From assembly GCF_963675165.1 (NCBI RefSeq), contig NC_087378.1, positions 2,570,525 through 2,634,524 on the forward strand: a DNA stretch of 64,000 nucleotides. Direction: 5' to 3'. The notes under the pieces are model-generated. The model made no database searches, was not told the origin of the DNA, and worked only from the letters and a program-made list of their open reading frames with translations. Of this stretch, positions 37,788-51,124 are shown one piece after another (within the stretch, counting starts at the first letter, position 1; every line of letters begins with the position of its first letter). The position numbers and the translations under genes were made by a program. Source of the DNA: Halichondria panicea (lineage: Eukaryota > Porifera > Demospongiae > Suberitida > Halichondriidae).

Positions 37788-38453
37788 TGTGTACGTGTGA
37801 AGATCAACTATGCGGCGGGATGTACCTAATAGGTACTAGGCAGAGGTAAGTACTAGGTGGCACTCTTGGCACACAGCTAGACTGTAAACCACGCCCCTTT
37901 TCTAAGGAAAGGGGCGTGGTTTCCAGTCTGCACACATCAAGGTTACGTTTTGGTAGGGATCGTCTGACTAGTATATAACATGTGCAGCTGAAAACCTTAC
38001 ATGTGTGAGCGCGAGCCAAATCAGCAGAAAAATTGACCCCTTTTCCATCTAATTAGACTACCGTAACTGTATTATAATTACAGCGCCACTCTAATTATAC
38101 TAAATTCGGCCTTATAATGTCTTGCAAAAATAATAATGTCTGTCTGGCGCTGTAATTCCAGTTTAGGTTTTGCTATTTATCTGATCCAACGCTCGCAAAA
38201 TTCGCATATGTTTAATGGTTTGCAAAACGTATAATCGTATAATTATACAATTATATCGATACCCATTAAACGTAAACATAATTACCACAAAATGATCATC
38301 AACTCATTCAATCCGTACAAAAACAAACATTCAAATAAGCGCTAGGGTATAATTATGTCCGTTCATGTATGACTAATATATTCGAAAACTCAACGTTGCA
38401 CTTACACATTCATTACATTACTTTTTCTATTACATTTTTCTAGTACGTTTGCT
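37788..38453. other. PITHD1 upstream region / zinc-finger gene 3' flank
   Basis: Contains an inverted repeat at 37889-37925 (aaccacgccccttt / aaaggggcgtggtt), which may lie in the PITHD1 promoter region. The rest is AT-rich with repeat-like words (cagcgccactctaattata / tataatgtcttgc..ggcgctgtaatt). No gene is seen. Confidence 0.5.
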
Positions 38454-41400
38454 CTACTTTAGGAAGGCAGTGTCCTCAGTGAGTGAGCAGCCCCAGTCCT
38501 CGATGGGGACGTGCTGGAAGGTGGTGTCCTCTATGTTCAGAATGCCCAACTCCTCAGATGAGCTTGTGCCGTTGGACAAGTTCCACTTTTGCTGGAAAGC
38601 TTTCGTGGCGTTGTCCGAGCTGTAACGGACGATAAGAACCAACAATAATAACATAAGTTATAAAAAGAGACACAGAGCAATTATTAGAACATGAATTGCA
38701 CAGACACAACAATTATACATGCTTTCAAGTTATCATGCATGCATACCTAGGATTGCCAAAGACTTGATTATCGTTCACCATGTCCACAGTAGGTTGACTT
38801 CCTTGCAGTACAGGCTGAGCACCATTCCTGACATCTTCCACTATTGTACAAGAACAATAGTTAAAAGTCGCTGTACATGCGTAAAACAATATAGAAGAGG
38901 TACAGGATACGCAGTTAGCCAGGTCAAAGTACAATATCACACAATCATACAGCACATTGTACGTACATGCACCTATAACGACCCTAATGTCACTAACAAT
39001 CTACCTACCCTTCACAGACATGGGCAGATAAAGAAATTCTTCGTATCCGAGATTCAGCTTTAGTTCACAGATCTCCGAGGATCCGCGATTCATCGAGACC
39101 ACCTGAGCAACTACGCCCACCACCACCCTCCCCAACAAGATCCCAGAGTTAATAGACTCCGCCTCCCATATGGGACCACCCACAGAAAAACTGTGGGGTC
39201 CACTAGAGATGCTGCTTATCTTGAAGGTGGGCTCGGTGAGAGAGGGAGCGGGGCTGGAACTGGGAGGGGCGTGACAGTACACTCCAAACAATGTCTGCCA
39301 GTTCTGGAATAAGAGAATGAGCAAAGAAATTGTACATAAAAATTATTATGTATGTACTGTATAGCGTGACATTTTTGAGGCACTCAATTTTCGTGGAAGT
39401 GCCTCTAAAGAATAAAATTCATTTCGCGCTCTTTCGTCAAATGATGTTGCGTCTTCCGTTGGGTTAAGTATTGCGTGGACTTATTTTCGTTGAGGATTGC
39501 TAACCAGCACCTCGAAAATGTTGTGCTACTATTAAATTGGCAATGATGGTCATCCTAGCCCCAGGGGTAACTTGATGTATTTTTTTGCACACGTACTTAT
39601 TACATGTATGCACACTATACACGAACTAAAATGTTACCCACCTGGCCTTGAAGTGTTATTCTCCACTCAACGCTTCCCTCACTAGCCTTGACAGTGACAG
39701 ACGTTGCTCTGGACGAGGTCACTATCACATTAGGATACTGCGAGTCCATCTACACACAAAATGAAGCATTCGATGATAGTTTCATGACAGATCAAGTGTA
39801 CTACAAAAGCATGCCATTATAGACACACACAACATTAGGTCATGACAAATACCGATAAGTAAGAAAGACACTTACAGGATTTGGGGAGAGACGTAGACCA
39901 TTGGTGAGCTCTGTTAGTTTCACAGGTGGTGGGAGGGTCTCTGGGTGGACCCCTTTGGTGGGATTGACAGGTTTTCTAACTAGAGACCACTCCTGTTTCC
40001 AAGATGTCAACTGTTTTTGAGCATGTGCCAGCCGGCACTCTGGAGCACCATGACAACCATGCCTGTACGTGAAAACAAAAACGATAAAAGAGGTACATTC
40101 TGAATCTATGCACGTAGCACTAAAATTATAGTACAGATTAAACAACTGATTTTACAGTACAAAAAAATAACGTACCTGTAACACAGCTTCATGTCTTTGA
40201 CTTGCAATTTTGGATGTGGTGGAGAGTAGCTAAACAATTGTTTGCCCCCAATCGCCATAAAAACAGCATTGCAATGGGTTGCACTCTGACAGTGAGTGAA
40301 GAGCTTTTCAGCATTCACGAAACTCTCATAGCAAACAAGACAAACGTTGGAACTTTTTCTTGAGGAGGTATTTTGTGCTAAATTCGTCATAGCAGCTGCT
40401 CCATTATGTTGAGGCTCAAATCCACTAGATAAATGCTCCTCATAGCTATTGGAGAATCCATCACTAATGTCTGGTGTTCGCTTGTGTGAACTTCCACTTT
40501 GACTGCTTGACCCATGGCCACTTAATGATAACCTATCAGCGCTTTCATTTTCACTACTTGAGGGACTGATTCTATCGAGATCCAAGCCCGTGACCTTTGG
40601 TTTAGTTCGTGTGGCTGATAATGCTTCAGTTTTCTTAGGAGATCGTCTTTGTCGCTTTGACTTAACTTTCACAAATCCTTCGGCTTCAAGCGCTTTTTCC
40701 AAAATCAAGGGTTCGGAGTTTGGCATGCGAGGCACTAGTAGAGCAGAATCTGTGCTGTTCACTATTGCTTCAATAGATTCTCGTTCAGCCATGATAGCCT
40801 TAGGTTTTACTGAGTTCAGTGTATTTGACTTCATTTTCGATTCACGTTTAACAGGAGACGCTTTAATCCCATTTCGTACTGGGTCATTGTTCCAGGCATT
40901 GTTCTTGGGAGGTTGTTTCTGGGGTGCCTGGCGATTATCTTTTTTCAACTTGTCATGTAATAACTGCTGAGTATCATGTGACTCTCCTGTACTTGTAGTA
41001 GGAGCATTCATCCAACCTTGCAAAGCGGCCTGGGATGTACATGTAGGTACTGGTAGACCCCAATTGGCTTGAGGATTCTTATCTCCAATATCGCCGTGCT
41101 CACCGAAACTTGTAAAACTTCCAGAATTCAAGTATGGATCACTAGAGCTGAAATTCGAACCATCTGGCCCACTGAACAAGGCTGGGAAGAATCCTCCCAG
41201 AGCATCTTCAGGTACACCGCCATTACCATAAAGGCTCAGTCCAAGATAGTCACTACTACCAGTTTTTCCACTCGTTTCAGTAGTTTGTGGGAGTATGTTG
41301 GTAAGGATGTTAGGGAAAGCTCCAAACATGCTATTAGCATCAGCAGACACTGGAAGCACGGGTTGTAGGTTGCTCTTTGGCTGAGACTGGAGAGTAGTGG

Positions 41401-44400
41401 CCATAGAGGTGTGAGCTAACTTGATGGCTTCTTCTAGATCTGACCTGAGCGTAGGAGACTGGATATCCCCGGGTAGAAACGAGGTGGAGGGTGAGGGATG
41501 ATGAACAGATACGCTCAGCGATGGCTGTTTTCTCGGCTCTGTTACTCCTGAAGGCTTGAATTGCAGAGGGGGTGTTTGCTTACTAGCTGCCATAGTTGGC
41601 TTGCTGATAAGTTTTGGTGGGTTAGTAGTCATCGAGATTTGCTGGTTATTCTTGGGAAGTGGTGGTTGGCTGCCCACTAGGAAGGGCCTTGGTTGGTTGA
41701 TCTTCAGTTGGGCAGGGATAATTGTTGTGACTTGTGGTGGCGCAGTCAGAAATTGCTTATACACGTCTTCGTATTCTTTACCTGCAAAAATATAATCATA
41801 TTGTATACTTTATGTATTGCATATGCTACTGTACAGCATCACTTATATATACATAATGTGCCATTCATGTACATATGCAGCTGACCTGTCTCTCTCTCCA
41901 CAGTCCATATGACCATCTCCTCTACGGTGTGAGGGAACCAAGGGTTAGTACCCTTGGACATGGCATAGCACGTGCTGTGATCATCTTTCTTGCACATGAC
42001 AAACGAGTTCTTAGACTGCTTCATGTGTTTGGGCAATGGGGGAACGGGAATCCACTCTGAGGGACTAACACATAGCACACACTTTGGGATCACTTTAATA
42101 TCTCTCCAAGGGTTGTGTCCATAAGGGCAAGAGAAGGAACGATTCACTTCAACTTTTTGAATGAGGTTCTTACAGCCAGAGTCAAAGAAACACAAACGAC
42201 AAACGAAAGTGCAGCTTTTGAAACACTCGGCGACGCTTGAGAGCAGCTCTGAAGGAACATCTCTTATGGTAACGAACTCGACTTCTCTAGGATGGAAGAG
42301 ACGATTGGTTGATTGGTTGGTAGTTTGAGGGGGAGGGGTGATTCTGTGGATAGGGGTAGCTGGTTTAGGGGATACAGTAGAGGCTGGACTGACAGAGCTG
42401 CCAGTATTCGGAGGAGGTGTGCGGGAAGATCCTGCAGAGGGAAACCGTATATTAATGAGGAGCTTGGATTACGCATAGGAATACCAGTACAGTAGAGAGA
42501 AAATGCATACTTTAGCAATCACATGCGAAGTACACATAATGTTGAGGCCACTACAGAAAGCCAGACAAAGATCTGATGAACATGTACATGTACCACTCAT
42601 TACAAAGCTAGATTACACTTACCTCTAGAGTTATGTTTGTCTGCGGACATTACACTCAGTTTCTCTGCCACAAATTCTTCGAATGAGCACTCCTCCTCGC
42701 TCTCCACGATCCACACAACCAGCGCCTCCACAGAGTGGGCAAACATTTCGTTAGATTTGAGGGATTTAGTGTAGCATTTATGATGGTTCTTCTGCGGACA
42801 CTTCTTGATTGTGGCCACGGGTGGTAAAGGGGGTAGGGGCACCGACTCCCCTCGCTCAAAACATGGCTCATTGTCACACAGTGTACAACCTATTCGGAAC
42901 GCAGAATGTATGATATTTCATTGGGTACAAGAATCTGCTGAGACACGTCAAGGGCCACTAATATACAACAGTGACAATACAATCCATGAAGCCCTAATAC
43001 AGCAAACCAATGCCAAAAGACACATAGACCCACCTGGTATGACTAGTATTGGCTTGTTCCAGGGATGGCCTCCATTGCTGCAAATATTGGAGCTATGAAC
43101 GCGGCCACTCAGCACACGCTCCTCGTAGAAACATAGTCTACACACCTCCTTCCTGGATTGAAAGCAGTTTGAGATTGCTTTGAGGAGAGGCACAGGGATG
43201 TCAGGAACATCCTTGAAATTCACCTCCAAGAATTTATACAAAGCTGAGCAGAGACGGTAAAAGTAATGGAATGTACACAAGTATAATTTGTGTACAAATA
43301 CACCGTAACATGATAATTATTGGCTCAGGGGTAGCTACCAAAAACACCTACATACATGTACATGCATAACAAGTCACATTGCCTTTGGTCCACCATGCTA
43401 ACAACCTCACACTTTACCTAATACACAAATGCACTAACCTTGTTGCTGGGTCCTTGTCGAGGTGGGGCTAATGACGGAAGGTAGAGGGGTCTGCGAGACC
43501 TGCACCTCATAGGTTGCGCTCCCCATTCGGTAGTTAGGGGGCACATTAAAGTTCGTAGCTGGTAACTGGAAACCAGTTTTATTCATAGCGTTGGTGGTTA
43601 TTACAGCATTTTGACGCATCCCTCCGGGGCTCGTTGTGATTGCTATCCCAATCGTACTCATTTGAACAATTCCCGACGGCTTGAATTCTGGTATAGACGA
43701 TATGTAGTTCCTCATATTATTAGCACTACTAGCCAGTCCTTGTACTGGCGCAGTAGGAGGGTACATGTACCTACTAGCAGCTGGAGTATTAACAGCATTG
43801 CCATTTTGGAGCACAGCAGCTGGCCGAGGAGCTACTGCCTGTGATATAGTGGAGATCATCACACCGCCTGACTGAGTCTGAGTCGTATTACTTCCATACT
43901 GAAATTCACGCCTGGGCCTCGACACTAAACTTGTACTAGTTGCCTGTGCAGTGTTGAACACAGGGGTGGTTATGTTAGCAGCCACTTTCTGAGCCATGGT
44001 GAGTTTACTTGGAGAAGTGGACACAGCGAGCTGAGGGTGTGGTTTAAAGGTCAGACGTGTATTAGGAGTGGAAGCACTGGGGGTAAATTTCGAAGGATTA
44101 GTGGGCGTGGCAGCAGTGCCACCTCGATTTGGACTGGTGCGAGTTGAAGGCAAGAGGTTGTCAGGAATGCGACTCACACTCTCGATAAAAGCTGGAAACG
44201 AGCAACCTGTACAGAAAATATCCATTTACACACATACGAATAGCAAAAATTCATTGATTATGACCATTCAAATTTATAGTCTCTACTTTGTTTAGCTACA
44301 GTATCATACACCTTAAGGTAGAGTGCATGTTAAGCATTTAAATCAATGTTTGTTCAAAAGAATGCGAATTTGATTAAATCACCTCTCTCCCTCTCCACGG

Positions 44401-44670
44401 TCCAGACTATCATCTCCTCCACAGAGTGGGGGTACCAGAACTCGTTCTCTATATACACACGGAAACACCTGAAGTGATCCTTCTTCTGACAATACTCAAA
44501 TGAGTCCTTGATGGGTTTCCCCTCGGGCCAAGGGGCTATGGGGAGGTACTCAAAACTGCCAAAGTTCCAACAGAGGCTGCTGGCCGGGATGACCACCACT
44601 TGGTCCCACACTCTGTGACAGTACGAGCACACCATCCCATTGGAGCTCTTGTCAAACTTGACAATGCTCT

Positions 44671-44739
<69 letters not shown>

Positions 44740-45040
44740 CGTAGTGGGACATGTAAACACAACATTGAATCTAAATTGTATGACCCTGCTCATGTACACA
44801 CCAGTAATATACACTTAATCACTGGTGAATTTTACTGCTAATGAATGCAAAAGTGGTTAAGTAAACACACAGGAAGTCAAAAAAGCACCTTTTTATTATC
44901 TTTGTAGTAGCACCATTTGCAGTAGTCCTTGGACCTACTGTACAGTTCTATGACATTCAGTAAGAGAGCTTGAGGAATGGCCGCCACACTCTTGAACACA
45001 CAATCCTCAGGATAATAATCGTATTCGTTGTCATCTGTGC

Positions 45041-45079
<39 letters not shown>

Positions 45080-45144
45080 CTTGTGTGTGTGCGTGCTTGT
45101 GTGTGTGTGTGTGTGTGCGTGTGCGTGCTTGTGTATGTGCGTGC

Positions 45145-45198
<54 letters not shown>

Positions 45199-46412
45199 AT
45201 GCTTGTGAGTGTGAGTGTGTACATGTAGGTGCAGTGATGCCAGAACAGAGTGGGCAATGTTATTGAGAGAATAAATCCTTACCACTATCGTCGTAAAACT
45301 CGTCCAAATGGTGAGTGCTGTTAGCTGGCCCGTTGGCTTCACCAAACAGCCTGTGATTGGGCGATTCTGACTCTTCATGATGAGAGCGAATAAATTCCGA
45401 GAATTTACAACCTGGAGACAATTAGAATAGCTCGGTACAGACAGAGAAAATCTACAATCCAAGCACTAGACATGTGATCTTAAAGGGTATCACAATTCTA
45501 GGCAGACAGTTCAGTTTAACAGAGTTGAACGAAGCTTTACTAGCATTGAAATAGTTATTTAAGCTGTTAGAACAAAGCCGGTTATATGTAAGTACAGGCT
45601 TTTCAACTTGCTAAGAATTGCCAGTAGCCTTCGAGTGTACTGACCATAGTGTCTCTCCATTGTCCAGATGACGAGCTCCTCGATGCTGTGACCAAACCAG
45701 GTCTCACCACCAGCTGACTTATCACAGCAGATTGTGTGGTCTTTGTTCTTACACATCTGAAATGACTTGTGTCTAGGGGAGAGGAAAACACACATTTCCA
45801 ACTTGCTATCATCACCATGGCTTGAAAAATTGGGATATTCACCTGTTAATCTTTGCCATGAGCATCTTTGGAGGAGGAGGAATGGCGACTGTAGAGGAGC
45901 CTGCCAAGTTATCACACATCTTACTGGCCGGTATCAGCAGCAATGGGGCTGCAACCTTCTTACAATGCTTACAGAATCTGTTAGGGACAGATAACTGTTC
46001 TATCTTATTCTGTTTATAGTAACAAGTACGGCAAATGTTCTTTGATTTCTTGTAACAGTCCACAATATCTTGCAGGAGGTAAGAGTTTATTTTAGAGACA
46101 TGCTTGAACAGGGCTTTAGTTGGGTCGTAACGCTGGAAGACAGAGTAGGCCACATCTGTGTAAAGGAAAGACACTATAACCAGAACCAGGAGTACATGAA
46201 TACTGCCAGAACTCTATAACTGTACACCAAAACCAGGAGTCTGTGTACCAAAAGATAGCATGATACATAACATGTACATAATTATAATTACAGACTTGAT
46301 AATAGCCTCAACCCAATCCCAAGCCAATCAAGCTTACTAGACACAAGGGGAGAGATTACACAAAAATCATTCAAATGAGGTCGTTTCCTAAGCAATTCCA
46401 CGAAGTCATACT

Positions 46413-46468
<56 letters not shown>

Positions 46469-47581
46469 TAATGTGTTACTGCTCTTACTCTCTACAAAGG
46501 TCTTCTTCTTAGCTCTGGCTTCTTTACGCAGGGCCTTCTTGAGAGCGGCAGCATCTTCGTGAAGAGCACTGGCCTGTACGTGTAGAGACTTTCCACTTCC
46601 ATTTGATGAGGACACCTTGGAAAGCACTGCAAGTTGACATACTCAAATATTATCTGAGGTACACACTAAATGAAACAAGGGTCACAACCACAACAATACT
46701 AAGTTGAAAATGAAACCAGAAACTACCCTCCAAAAGCATTGTAATGAATATTGAGCGTCTACATTTCTTAACTAGTACAAGTATATGTCATGTAACAGAT
46801 GCATACCAACCTTGTTCACAGTCCTCGATACAGCCATCTAATGGATCGTCTAGATCGTCAGTGTCGTATTCATTCTTAACCTGAAGACACAATCACACTT
46901 TCAACCTACGCATGAACTTTTAACATGCAAATAGACACAAATCAATACTCTTAATCATCAGTAGAATGGACAATAAAACGGTAACTGTGTATTGTAACTG
47001 ACAACCAATTTACCCAATCTAGAGGCAATACGATGTGACTTGTAATCTGACATGGTAATCACCAGGCACACACAGCCCCCCCCCCCCCCCCCACACACAA
47101 ACACACAGAGCATACGCACAGCGATATAAAGAAGTTCAGCTCTCTTCATGAGCACAATGCACTGTATGTCAGGATCTTCCTTTGTCTGACGAAGCGCTAT
47201 ATCTGCTTTAGAGATACCGTCCAGACAAAGTGATTCACTGGTCTCTGCTTTCGATAAGCAGTCTTGGATTAAATCGATGTATCCGAAAATATCCATCACA
47301 CCGTCCTCCTCGTCCTGTACATGTACGTGTATACACACAGTGTGTACACAAAATAAATATTTTGTTTAATTTCACACACACACAACATAACGGGCTTAGG
47401 TCTAATGGTCCACAACAACAAGATCATAAAAATGTTGAGTGAAACGTACTTATACACACAGTAGATCTATACAGTACAGAGAAAGGCAATCCCAATTTAA
47501 TAATTATTATAAACGCTATGTCAGCATTTTGATGTTGAAAGCTACCTCTTTGAGGGGCGGTTTCTTCTTTTTAGGTGGCAT
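38454..47581 (-). CDS. Large multi-zinc-finger protein, ZC3H7/HELZ-like
   Basis: About 19 exons from ATG 47581 to TAG 38454-38456, about 1,900 residues. Order: basic start MPPKKKKPPLKE; a TPR-like helical segment (exon 47314-47120); an acidic linker; four copies of a zinc module (exons near 46155-45655, 45034-44385, 43245-42623, 42432-41887), each with CxxC-[YF], a second Cys cluster, VIP, a PLPP-like segment and C-x4-H-x2-C-x12-H-[ST]-x-E-x3-[VI]-W-x2-E; Ser/Pro-rich exons (44206-43437, 41779-40174); a C2H2 finger (VCLVCYESF..FTHCQSATH); a CCCH finger (CYRHGCHGAPECRLAH); and a beta-rich C-terminus resembling the HELZ segment after its CCCH finger (SVTVKASEGSVEWRITLQ, NWQTLFGVYC). No helicase domain follows. 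In ZC3H7A/B comparable fingers bind RNA, so a role in RNA binding is inferred. Several introns contain TG/CA microsatellites. The exon structure is approximate; the overall gene is secure. Confidence 0.82.
39357..39530. mobile_element. MITE with GTATAGCG..TTTCGAGG ends, copy 2
   Basis: Left end ctgtatagcgtgacatttttgagg, right end cacctcgaaaatgttgtgct. Same family as 35127-35354. It lies in an intron of the zinc-finger gene. Confidence 0.5.
44662..44742. repeat. TG/CA microsatellite
   Basis: About 80 bp of nearly pure TG. On the minus strand it forms the pyrimidine/CA tract immediately before a zinc-finger gene acceptor (exon starting near 44671). Confidence 0.9.
45035..45225. repeat. Long interrupted TG/CA microsatellite
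   Basis: About 190 bp of TG with regular gcgtgcttg interruptions, in an intron of the zinc-finger gene next to the exon ending the first module. Confidence 0.9.
46413..46466. repeat. CA microsatellite
   Basis: About 54 bp of CA in an intron of the zinc-finger gene. A poly-C run of about 17 bases follows at 47075-47091 in another intron. Confidence 0.9.
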
Positions 47582-47851
47582 ATAATACTGTACCAAACAA
47601 AGGCCACTTGTTTACAGCGACCAGTAAAATTCTTCTTGTTTCAATTAAACTTGCGCTTTGCTTACTTGATCAACATTTGCATAAAACACAACACTAAGCT
47701 TTTCGGTTTTGCCAAGTAAGCAATAAAGAAAACATGCGCAACAGTGACAAATTTAGGGAAAGTCCCTACAAAACACAGTCCTGATAAATCCTGATAAGTC
47801 ATGATTATGCATGATCGTTCAGCTATATATTAACACTCTACATGACTTGTG
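47582..47851. promoter_or_regulatory. Short spacer between eIF3e stop and zinc-finger gene start
   Basis: Both genes are on the minus strand; 270 bp separate the eIF3e stop from the next ATG, so the zinc-finger promoter must lie here or in the eIF3e 3' end. No motif is recognised. Confidence 0.4.
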
Positions 47852-50800
47852 TTCAACTTGGTGCCCAACGCTGTACAGCTTGAGGGGGTGCCTGCACAAA
47901 CGAAAATAACGTCACTTGTGTTTTCCTACATATGTAATGGCATAAATCTTACCCCTCCAGCCAGCACGGCAGATATGGCTGCTTTTTTCTTGTCAATGTT
48001 CTGAGAAACAAACTGGCTCTGGAAAGCCAGACTCTTAGTTTTGTCAATCACTCTTTGATAGAGTGACGTCGTCTGTGTGTTCATGATGACATGACCCTGA
48101 GGGAATAAAATTAGACATTAGCTAATAGGGTCACGACCAGCTAGGTTACTTCAGTGAGAGGAATTGTCTAGCCCCCAAGACAACAGTTTTGTATTCATAC
48201 CACTTCAGATACATATATAATCATACTAGAAGAGGACATATTTCTACAGTGTAGAGAGAATCGAAACAGACCTCCAATGCGTCAATCTTTGCATCCAACT
48301 TTGCATTCCTGATGAGGTTCACAATCCACTTCTCAGCATCATCACTGCTCATGTTCAGCTTGGTGGCTAGCATGCTACAAGAGGCAACATTGAACATCAT
48401 GCAGGATCAAGTAAACACTACAATGCATGCGCGCTACCTTATGCTGATACAGTGATGGATCCTACAGAAGGTCTCAAAGATAGAGAGACGAGCATTCTCA
48501 ATGAAGGCTCCTTTGCATGCAACTAGGAAGAAGTCATTCTCCAGTACCTAAGTATAATAAGCAGCATAATCATTAATTTTTTTAAAACATGAATTCAAAA
48601 TTACTTTTTCACATTCTGCCAACTTTTGCTGAGCTAGGTCAAAATCAAACTTGACATAGAGGCATTCCACAAACTCAGTGATCGGATCTCGATAAGCGTA
48701 AGATTCCTGTACAGAAGGAACGTTAAGTGCATGAAAGAAAGATAGTGTACATGGCTTACATGTTTGATGATTCTAACGAGGTCTTTGAGCAGGGTCTGTC
48801 TCTTCTTGCTGGTGATGACCGAAGCTGTCAGGTAACGGAAGATATGAGGACAACACGTCTGAATAGCATTTAGGTAACTGGAGGAGAAAGAAGTTTGTGT
48901 ATAAGGTACAAAAAACAAGGATATTCCTAGGCTTATATAAGAGTATTTTAGAGCATTCACTCACTCTTGGGTGAATAAGAATAAGTTGATAATCTCTTCT
49001 TGTCCCTTGGGATGGTTGAAGTAGACGAACAGACTCCAGTGAATTAGCCAGGTTCTCTGCTGAAGTCTCGTCAGGTGAGGAACATTTGGCTGTGTAACGT
49101 AGAATAATGGGCAACTTTCTTGGCAATCAGTAAATGGAATTACACACTCTATTTCCAAGAGGGGAAGAGCTAGGAGTTACAGCCATGGGGGTAGGGGACA
49201 AAGCAAACTTAGGGGCCCGGGCCTACTCTCCTGTCTTAAGGTTACGGTAAACAGTTTGCTCATGAAATTCATGATTTTCTTATAATGATTTTTATGAAAC
49301 TATAAATGCCATGAGAGAAGTTTGAAGCACATACATGATAAATATATCGTTGTATCAATCTGTATGACAAGTATCAATCTTCAAAACATCTTTCAGTGGA
49401 AGCTCTGAGCGATCATCGAAACAACACAAAACTAGTAGTCATTTTAAAAATCCAAAAACACTTCTAGCTCTGTGTTCTTGGTCTTATATGATGCTTCTTA
49501 CCATTCTGGAGGGCGGGTCGAAGCGTTTTTTTCTTTCCAGGCCAACAAACTCTCACAAAATAATAATATGTAGACTAACTCCACTTAAAATTGCGGCCAG
49601 AGCCAAGGAAAACAGCCTCTTGTGAGCTTTTAGTAGCCTTTTTTCAAATATCTCTTCGACCCGCCCTGCATATAGTGAAGCTACAGTAGACTGTACCTAA
49701 GAATGTCTATTCGAGCCATGAAATGACTACTGTGTTTCAGCTGGACTTCCAGCTCATTCTAGCTGGAAAAGATCACTAGATCTAGCTCATGAATAATTAA
49801 TGAGCAAACGGTTGACCGTAACCTTAACCCCCTCCCACAGCACAGGGAGATGGTTCAATACTGACTCACTGTCTCATCAATTTCCCTCCTCAGTTTAGCG
49901 AGCTCTTCCAAAGCACTGTCCCAGTCTTGCACTAGAATGGAACACGACAGCTTTCCCCACTCAGCACTCATTAGATTCTGGTGGTCAGCAGGTGCCTATA
50001 TACAATAATGAAAATGATACGGTGCCAAACACACGACTCCACAAGACGTCAAGGGCTAAGACACGTTAAGGACCCCGAAACAACTCTCAATCAGACGATT
50101 GGTTTACAACTCCAATTGGATTCTTACCAATAGTCTGTAAAAGTATAGATACTCTGCTGCATCAGCATATGTTCCACACTCAAACTTGAACTTGGCACAA
50201 TCGTGAATTACATCCACCATCTTCACCTCAAACTACAAAACGACAAGAAACCATTAGGCCTAGGGCTGCATCTCATGTGTACCTCTACGTACCTGATGAT
50301 TTTGAATCAAATATTCTAGCAAATTCTGATCCTCCCTACAATGTGTCGAATACAAGGTATTACAAGTGACTACATGTACTCACTTTCCACTTGAACTTTC
50401 GAGTTCCTCTGAGTCGGTAAGGATGTCGAGGATTGGCCCAAGAGCCTGATCAAATTCATGCAGCTTACTCACAACTAACCCTCTCCTTTCGACTAAATCT
50501 GAGAGGAAAAGTGCAGTATAGCAGGAAGCTACAGGAAGTCTATTTAAACACTGATAAGTTTGGGGAAGTTAACTGATAAGGTACTGGGCACCATGTACCA
50601 TAAATGTCAAGTACGACCGCCTCTTGGGAAATGGTGAGAGGTTGTATTTAATTATAAATACTCAGTGGCTTCAAAGATTTGTATACAGTGCAGATGGTCT
50701 ACTGTACTATGTATTGCGAATGCTTAGGACACGCTGAATTTCTGAGTATGAGTTTCTGAGTATGAGGAAGCCCTTACTCGAACTCACCTTCTGGGTCAGG

Positions 50801-51124
50801 ACTGTCGGGGTGAAGCTGCTTGTACACATCTACAGCATAGTCCACCTGTGGCCATACAACCCACACACTCATACACATACACGTACCTTCAATTGAACAC
50901 TGATTGAATAAGGGCTCTTACCATATTGGTTTGCGTTAACAGCTGGATCTTAGTCTCAAGCACATCTGACTCATTGTAGATCTAATATCATTATTAACCC
51001 AAGCAGTCCAGTAAATCGTAGATCAGACACCAACCTTTCTCTCAGCAAGAAACTCCAGCAGAGGAAACACAAGGTGGCGGTCCAGATAGCTAGCAATCTT
51101 GGTGGTGAGGTCGTACTCAGCCAT
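47852..51124 (-). CDS. EIF3E: Translation initiation factor eIF3 subunit e (INT6)
   Basis: PCI-domain subunit of eIF3. The ATG is at 51124, after which the first exon reads [19 protein letters not shown], almost the human start. Later exons carry [136 protein letters not shown]-type and NARLDAKID blocks (PCI), and the C-terminus [14 protein letters not shown] followed by a last exon ending RWAPS. About a dozen exons, total size close to the human 445 residues. An intron at about 49155-49860 is repeat-like. The eIF3h gene lies about 33 kb away on the same strand. Very secure. Confidence 0.95.
49170..49860. other. eIF3e intron with foldback-like ends
   Basis: Left part gtcttaaggttacggtaaac at 49231-49250 and right part gttgaccgtaaccttaaccc at 49812-49830 are inverted relatives (ttaaggttacggt / accgtaacctt). 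The interior also holds cattctggagggcgggtcga (49502) and its inverse cgacccgccctgca (49658-49671). A non-coding foldback element of about 0.6 kb is the simplest reading. Confidence 0.5.

Noticed and set aside
40590-41795. Plus-strand frames across the Ser/Pro exon of the zinc-finger gene
   Set aside because: Shadows of the 1.6-kb minus-strand coding exon.
44600-45266. Long frames of alternating His/Thr or Val/Cys
   Set aside because: They are translations of TG/CA microsatellites inside introns.
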